Assembly: GCA_963920525.1 (NCBI GenBank)
Contig: OY986438.1
Coordinates: 215,698,896 to 215,762,895, forward strand
Length of the DNA stretch: 64,000 bases
From: Dichetophora obliterata
Taxonomy: Eukaryota; Arthropoda; Insecta; Diptera; Sciomyzidae
Direction: 5' to 3'
Part shown: positions 60,437-64,000 of the stretch, piece by piece
How the letters are laid out: each line of letters begins with the position of its first letter
Position numbering within the stretch: the first letter of the stretch is position 1
Made by a program: the position numbers and the translations under genes
The notes under the pieces: generated by a model
What the model saw: only the letters and a program-made list of their open reading frames with translations
Database searches by the model: none
What the model was told of the DNA's origin: nothing

Positions 60437-60692
60437 GTTCCCTTACTATCGTGAAAATAAACAGGGCTGGCAAAACTCGATTCGTCATAATTTATCACTA
60501 AATGATTGTTTCGTTAAAGTGCCACGTGACAAAAACACAATCGACGATAATGACAGCGCCGGAAAGGGAAGCTATTGGATGCTTGATGCCTCAGCCAACG
60601 ACATGTTTGAGCAGGGTAACTACCGAAGAAGACGCACACGACGACAACGTCAATGTCATAAAAGTGGAGACACGCTCACCGATTCCCTTAAG
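60437..60692 (+). CDS. FoxL1: FoxL1-like forkhead transcription factor, exon 2
   Basis: It completes codon 113 (Lys) and encodes residues 114-198. It opens [20 protein letters not shown] followed by [10 protein letters not shown], the recognition helix of the forkhead domain with the invariant [10 protein letters not shown]. The wing holds [20 protein letters not shown] and then [10 protein letters not shown], a basic nuclear-localisation-type tail. Between KVPR and GKGSYW there are eleven residues ([11 protein letters not shown]) where most Fox proteins have about five. The acceptor is TATTTTCAG and the donor AAG-GTTTGT. Joining to exon 3 is in phase 0. Confidence 0.9.
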
Positions 60693-60762
60693 GTTTGTTT
60701 AACCTTATAACTGACAGTAGATTGTGTTGCCATTCTTAATACTTTCAAACGTGTCTTAGCAG

Positions 60763-61287
60763 AGTTCCCCCGGCCACAATTGTGCGGCTGATGAGTCCCA
60801 AGATTCTCCTTCAACACGTGGTGACTTTGATCTGGTTTGCACCAACAACAATTCTACGATGACGCTAAACTACTCTGACCACATTACGGAACTACACCGA
60901 CAATATCTTGCCTCCATAACACCCTTTAATATACTTTTCAGAAATGGCTCCGGGAGTGCATCTTCAGTCGTCACAGATAACTTCCAGATAAGAACACAGC
61001 ATTCAGCAACTGTATCCACCTCGACATCTTTGACGTCACTGGGCGCCGCAAGTAACTCATTTTTAGACTTCGACTCCTTCGATATATCCGGCGGAACCTA
61101 TTCCAATAGCAGCAGTTCCGGTGGTGAAAGCTCACGCCAGGTGGATCTTTATTCACCGAGTGCTTTTACACCCACCATTCCAAGTTCAGTGTCGAGTGCA
61201 TATGTTGGAGCAACCGCAAACACGTCGTGTAATGGTTCCAAGGTTAATACATCCTTTACCATAGAAAACATCATAAAGAAACACTAA
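60763..61287 (+). CDS. FoxL1: FoxL1-like forkhead transcription factor, exon 3
   Basis: It encodes residues 199-372 after a 70-bp intron (60693-60762; donor GTTTGT, acceptor TTAGCAG). The frame opens SSPGHNCAADESQDSPSTRG and passes a Ser/Thr-rich region (SNSSSSGGESSRQVDLYSPS). The last eleven residues are SFTIENIIKKH. FTIENII fits the eh1-like Groucho-binding motif found near the C-terminus of several Fox classes including FoxL1, which suggests repressor activity. The exon is 175 codons including the stop. An alternative acceptor three bases upstream (60759/60760) would add one codon. Confidence 0.85.
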   Translation, partial: SSPGHNCAADESQDSPSTRGDFDLVCTNNNSTMTLNYSDHITELHRQYLASITPFNILFRNGSGSASSVVTDNFQIRTQHSATVSTSTSLTSLGAASNSFLDFDSFDISGGTYSNSSSSGGESSRQVDLYSPSAFTPTIPSSVSSAYVGATANTSCNGSKVNTSFTIENIIKKH

Positions 61288-61372
61288 CAGCATCAGGAAA
61301 GAAATTCAATTGTGGAGGAGTAAAAATATCCACAGCTTTATATTAATTTAATTCAGCCGATATTTTGTAGTA

Positions 61373-61378
61373 AATAAA
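61373..61378 (+). terminator. Candidate FoxL1 polyadenylation signal (AATAAA)
   Basis: A canonical AATAAA lies 86 bp after the stop codon, followed by TTTTTGTG, a T/GT-rich element of the kind found downstream of cleavage sites. This would give a very short 3'UTR; distal signals may also be used. Confidence 0.45.
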
Positions 61379-61399
61379 TTTTTGTGATACATTCAAAAC

Positions 61400-62109
61400 T
61401 AAGCCGAGTCAATATTTCATAGTGTCAGTGTCGAACTGACCAGTACGGTGTACCCAGAGAAGTCCGAGCAGCAAGAAGTTTTGCAGTTTGTATGATTTCA
61501 ATATGCGCTAAAATATGCGCTTTGAGAATCACACTTATTCATTCACATTAAAGTAAGTTCGTGTCTTAAGTGTTTTTGCCATTTTTTTCCACATTAAACG
61601 CTCATGTCTTCTAAACGGTACCACTTATCAAAAATTTACAAACAATTTTTGGCTAACCTATAGCTCAACACCTTTCTAAGGATATATCAAGTGTTGCTGT
61701 AGCGTTTGTTGATTTGCTGAAATAAAGGTACCATGGGCGTCCGCAGGATTTGTTCTAGAGGGTAGAAAAGGCATAAAGGAATCTAGAATGAGCATAAACA
61801 AAATGTAACCTAATGCTATTTACTACGATTTTTTTAACTAATTTTGTAAACATGATACGCACACCACACCGGTTGACACATTAGAAAATCTAATATATTT
61901 TAAAGATGGTGTAAAAATCTTTCCCGTATCATGTAAATTATAAATTTGAGTTGTCGCATTCTTGAAATGTTCCTCGCATGCTAAGGGAGATATTTTCACC
62001 GAATTTCACACCGTATTTACACCAATCTACTTATTTCTTTTTCCAACATGAATCAGTTCTAGCAGCTTGCAAGTTACTTGATTGTAGTAACTTGTAATTG
62101 TATACATTG
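61400..62109. other. Non-coding stretch downstream of FoxL1
   Basis: No coding sequence was recognised. A segment at about 62055-62100 (AGCAGCTTGCAAGTTACTTG) weakly resembles the repeat at 28.8 and 54.0 kb. Confidence 0.4.
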
Positions 62110-62111
62110 TA

Positions 62112-63351
62112 AAGGGTGTTTTTTTATAGAGTGATACAAGTTTAAATCATAATAAAACATAGTAATATATTTTTAATATCAATAACGGGTTTTATTGGAT
62201 AGAAAATTTTATGACATTAATATTTAAATATGATTTCGGCCATGTGGCCGCCACGGTTGGTGCGTACAAGGCGCAATCTGGAACACCAATTTTCACAAAC
62301 TTTTCGCAGCATTTGCGGCCGTATCTCGCCGATAATTCTTCGAATGTTGATTTCCAGGTATTCAATTGTTTGTGGTTTATCGACGTAGACAAGTGACTTT
62401 ACATAACCCAAGAGAAAATAATCCAATGGGGTTATCACATGATCTTGGGGGCCAATTAATTGGGCCAATTAATTATTTTTTCGTCAAAAGTTTCCTTGAG
62501 TAAATCAATTGTAGCGCCCGCTGTGTTGGATGTGGCTCCGTCCTGTTGGAACCACATATCAGCAAGGTTAATGCCAGCTAATTGAGGTAAGAAAAAACTT
62601 CGAATCATGTTCCTGTACCGTTCACCATTGACAGTAACATTCTGACCATCATCGTTTTTGAAGACATATGGGCCAATGACTCCGCCAGCCCATAAAGCGC
62701 AGCAAACAGTAATTTTCTGTGGATGTAATGGTGTTTTGACAAAAGCTTGTGGATTCTCGTCACTCCAAATACGACAATTCTGTTTGTTTACGTACCCATT
62801 CAACCAAAAATGGGCTTCATCGGAAAATAAAATTTTCCATGACGACGATGGTCGTTTGGCTTTAATTCCTGCACAAGTTGAATCTTGAAAGGTTTTAAGC
62901 CAAGCTCTTTTCGTAAAATCTTCCATAAAGTGGAAGGACACAACCCCAGTTGCTAGGAACGGCGACGAATTGATTGATTAGGATCATCTTCAATGCTTCC
63001 TGTACAGCGGCTACAGATTCTTCAGTGCGCACTGTTCGGCGTCTCACGGGATGCACATTATCAGTAACAGTTAATGTGGTCCGAAAACGATCTATTGTTC
63101 TTCGAATTAGCAGATCTGAAGGACGATTATGTACGCCATAAAATGGACGAAGTGCACGATAAGTTTGACGAACAGAACCATTATTTTGATTAAAAATTTC
63201 CACAATTTGCACGCGTTGCTCTGGTGTAAGTCGATCCATAAAAAAATGTCAAAGTAAACTAAACAAAAAGCAACTATCAGCTGTTAAATGGGTGGTCAAA
63301 TAAAGCAGTGATGCCAACTCAAAGTTGTATCACTCTATAAAAAACACCCTT
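62112..63351 (-). mobile_element. DD41D (rosa-like) mariner element, decayed but with both ends
   Basis: A 1240-bp copy with ends AAGGGTGTTTTTTTATAGAG (left) and CTCTATAAAAAACACCCTT (right) forms TIRs of about 27 bp that continue through TGATACAA. TA flanks both sides (62110-62111 and 63352-63353). The transposase is on the minus strand. The same family supplied the fragments at 5930-6173 and 8011-8205. Confidence 0.85.
62217..63239 (-). pseudogene. DD41D mariner transposase, frameshifted
   Basis: It starts at 63239 with MDRLTPEQRVQIVEIFNQNN and then GSVRQTYRALRPFYGVHNRP, the first HTH. The second HTH region (RRTIDRFRTTLTVTDNVHPV) is followed by RRRTVRTEESV. A frameshift near 62980 breaks the next block (QLGLCP appears in another frame). 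Catalytic blocks are KILFSDEAHFWLNGYVNKQN, WFQQDGATSNTAGATIDLLK and, after another frameshift, ITPLDYFLLGYVKSLVYV. In complete family members the last two Asp residues are separated by 41 residues. A stretch between FKTFQ and SSSWKILFSDE is shorter than in the 5.9-kb fragment, implying an internal deletion. Not functional. Confidence 0.85.
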
Positions 63352-63353
63352 TA

Positions 63354-64000
63354 TATGAAATGGTACATGCATATTAAATGGGTTTTGGGTTTCATGCATT
63401 ATCTTAACATATTCCAAAATCTCCCTGCAAGGCTTGATTCCGAATCCTGGTTTAATATAAGCACGTGACGCCTAAAAAAGTCCAGAACATTCTCAAAATT
63501 GGTGGGCAAGCTAAATAACGTGAATTTTAAGAAGTATATAGTTCCAAATATAGTTTGTTCCAAATCGATTTTCCTATTTGCGTTTGTCATAAGAACTTTT
63601 AACTATAACAAATTCTAACGTAAAATCGTTTGCTTAATATGATATAAGATTTTTTCAAAAATTAGCCCTCGATCCAAAATGGGCCTACTCTATTAATTTC
63701 CCAATTTTTTTCTTTCACATTTGAATAAGAAGCTTTAATCTCGCCTAGATCGCTGCAAATTTCTTAAACTTTAATGCTGTAGAATTGTTTGTCATTTTAT
63801 TAATTTTAAGAAAAATTTAAAAAAAAATCCAAATTGGATCATCTTTATGATAGAAAAACAAGACGACTTTTTAGAAGTCATTAATTTTTTTATAAATCTT
63901 ATTTACTTTGTCTTCTGCTTTTGCAATGGCTTTAAAACATAAATTTGCTTATCGTCAAAGCTTATATCCGTTATTGAATTAAATGCACCTTGCTATCTGT
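63354..64000. other. Non-coding right edge
   Basis: I see no gene, repeat with recognisable ends, or RNA in this stretch. Confidence 0.4.

Noticed and set aside
60502..60710. Two short open frames at the FoxL1 exon 2 position with their own ATGs
   Set aside because: One is the exon 2 frame read past its donor site, and the other is a shadow in a different frame.
1..64000. CRISPR arrays, operons, ribosomal RNA genes
   Set aside because: No evenly spaced direct repeats with unique spacers, no rRNA-like sequence and no prokaryotic gene organisation were seen; the window is clearly animal nuclear DNA.

Overview
The window looks like nuclear DNA of a higher fly (Diptera). It is AT-rich, crowded with mobile elements and microsatellites, and has one recognisable host gene, a forkhead transcription factor that best matches FoxL1 (fd64A in Drosophila). 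Two transposon remnants read as the DD41D 'rosa' type, first described in a tephritid fruit fly. A tephritid-like fly is therefore my best guess, at low confidence. All other coding sequence belongs to transposons.

Left third (1-29 kb). There is no host gene. A LINE reverse-transcriptase fragment enters from the left edge. Near 4.7 and 5.7 kb are two small inverted-repeat elements. At 5.9-8.2 kb a DD41D mariner-like transposase fragment is split in two by a 5'-truncated LINE with a poly(A) tail. At 13-16 kb lie remnants of a PIF/Harbinger-like transposase and a third LINE. At 19.3-21.8 kb is a nest of inverted-repeat elements: a hAT-like MITE with an exact 8-bp target-site duplication sits inside a palindromic element made of inverted tandem repeats, and an interspersed repeat follows with a second copy at 39.4 kb.

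Middle (29-44 kb). A 590-bp foldback palindrome lies about 180 bp left of an apparently intact Tc1-like transposon. The transposon has 217-bp inverted repeats, TA duplications, and a DD34E transposase that is open once a 62-bp intron is removed. A LINE with a nearly complete RT frame (two in-frame stops) follows, with two tRNA-like modules just beyond it. A LOA-type LINE fragment carrying RT and RNase H with a 13-bp target-site duplication lies at 40.2-42.1 kb.

Right third (44-64 kb). FoxL1 has three coding exons (44509-44846, 60437-60692, 60763-61287) that join in frame to 372 codons. The 15.6-kb first intron splits the forkhead domain and has absorbed many transposons: a Tc1-like pseudogene, a pair of TTAA-type MITEs in inverted orientation, a large hAT-type foldback, two more hAT-like elements with exact 8-bp duplications, and further elements nested inside these. 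A decayed DD41D mariner copy with clear ends lies downstream of the gene.

The most informative structures are the nested insertions. They give a relative history of transposon activity and in one case a paralogous empty site. I found no CRISPR array, operon, or host gene other than FoxL1. Boundaries, TIRs and frames were read by eye. Family names rest on recognised motifs, not database searches.
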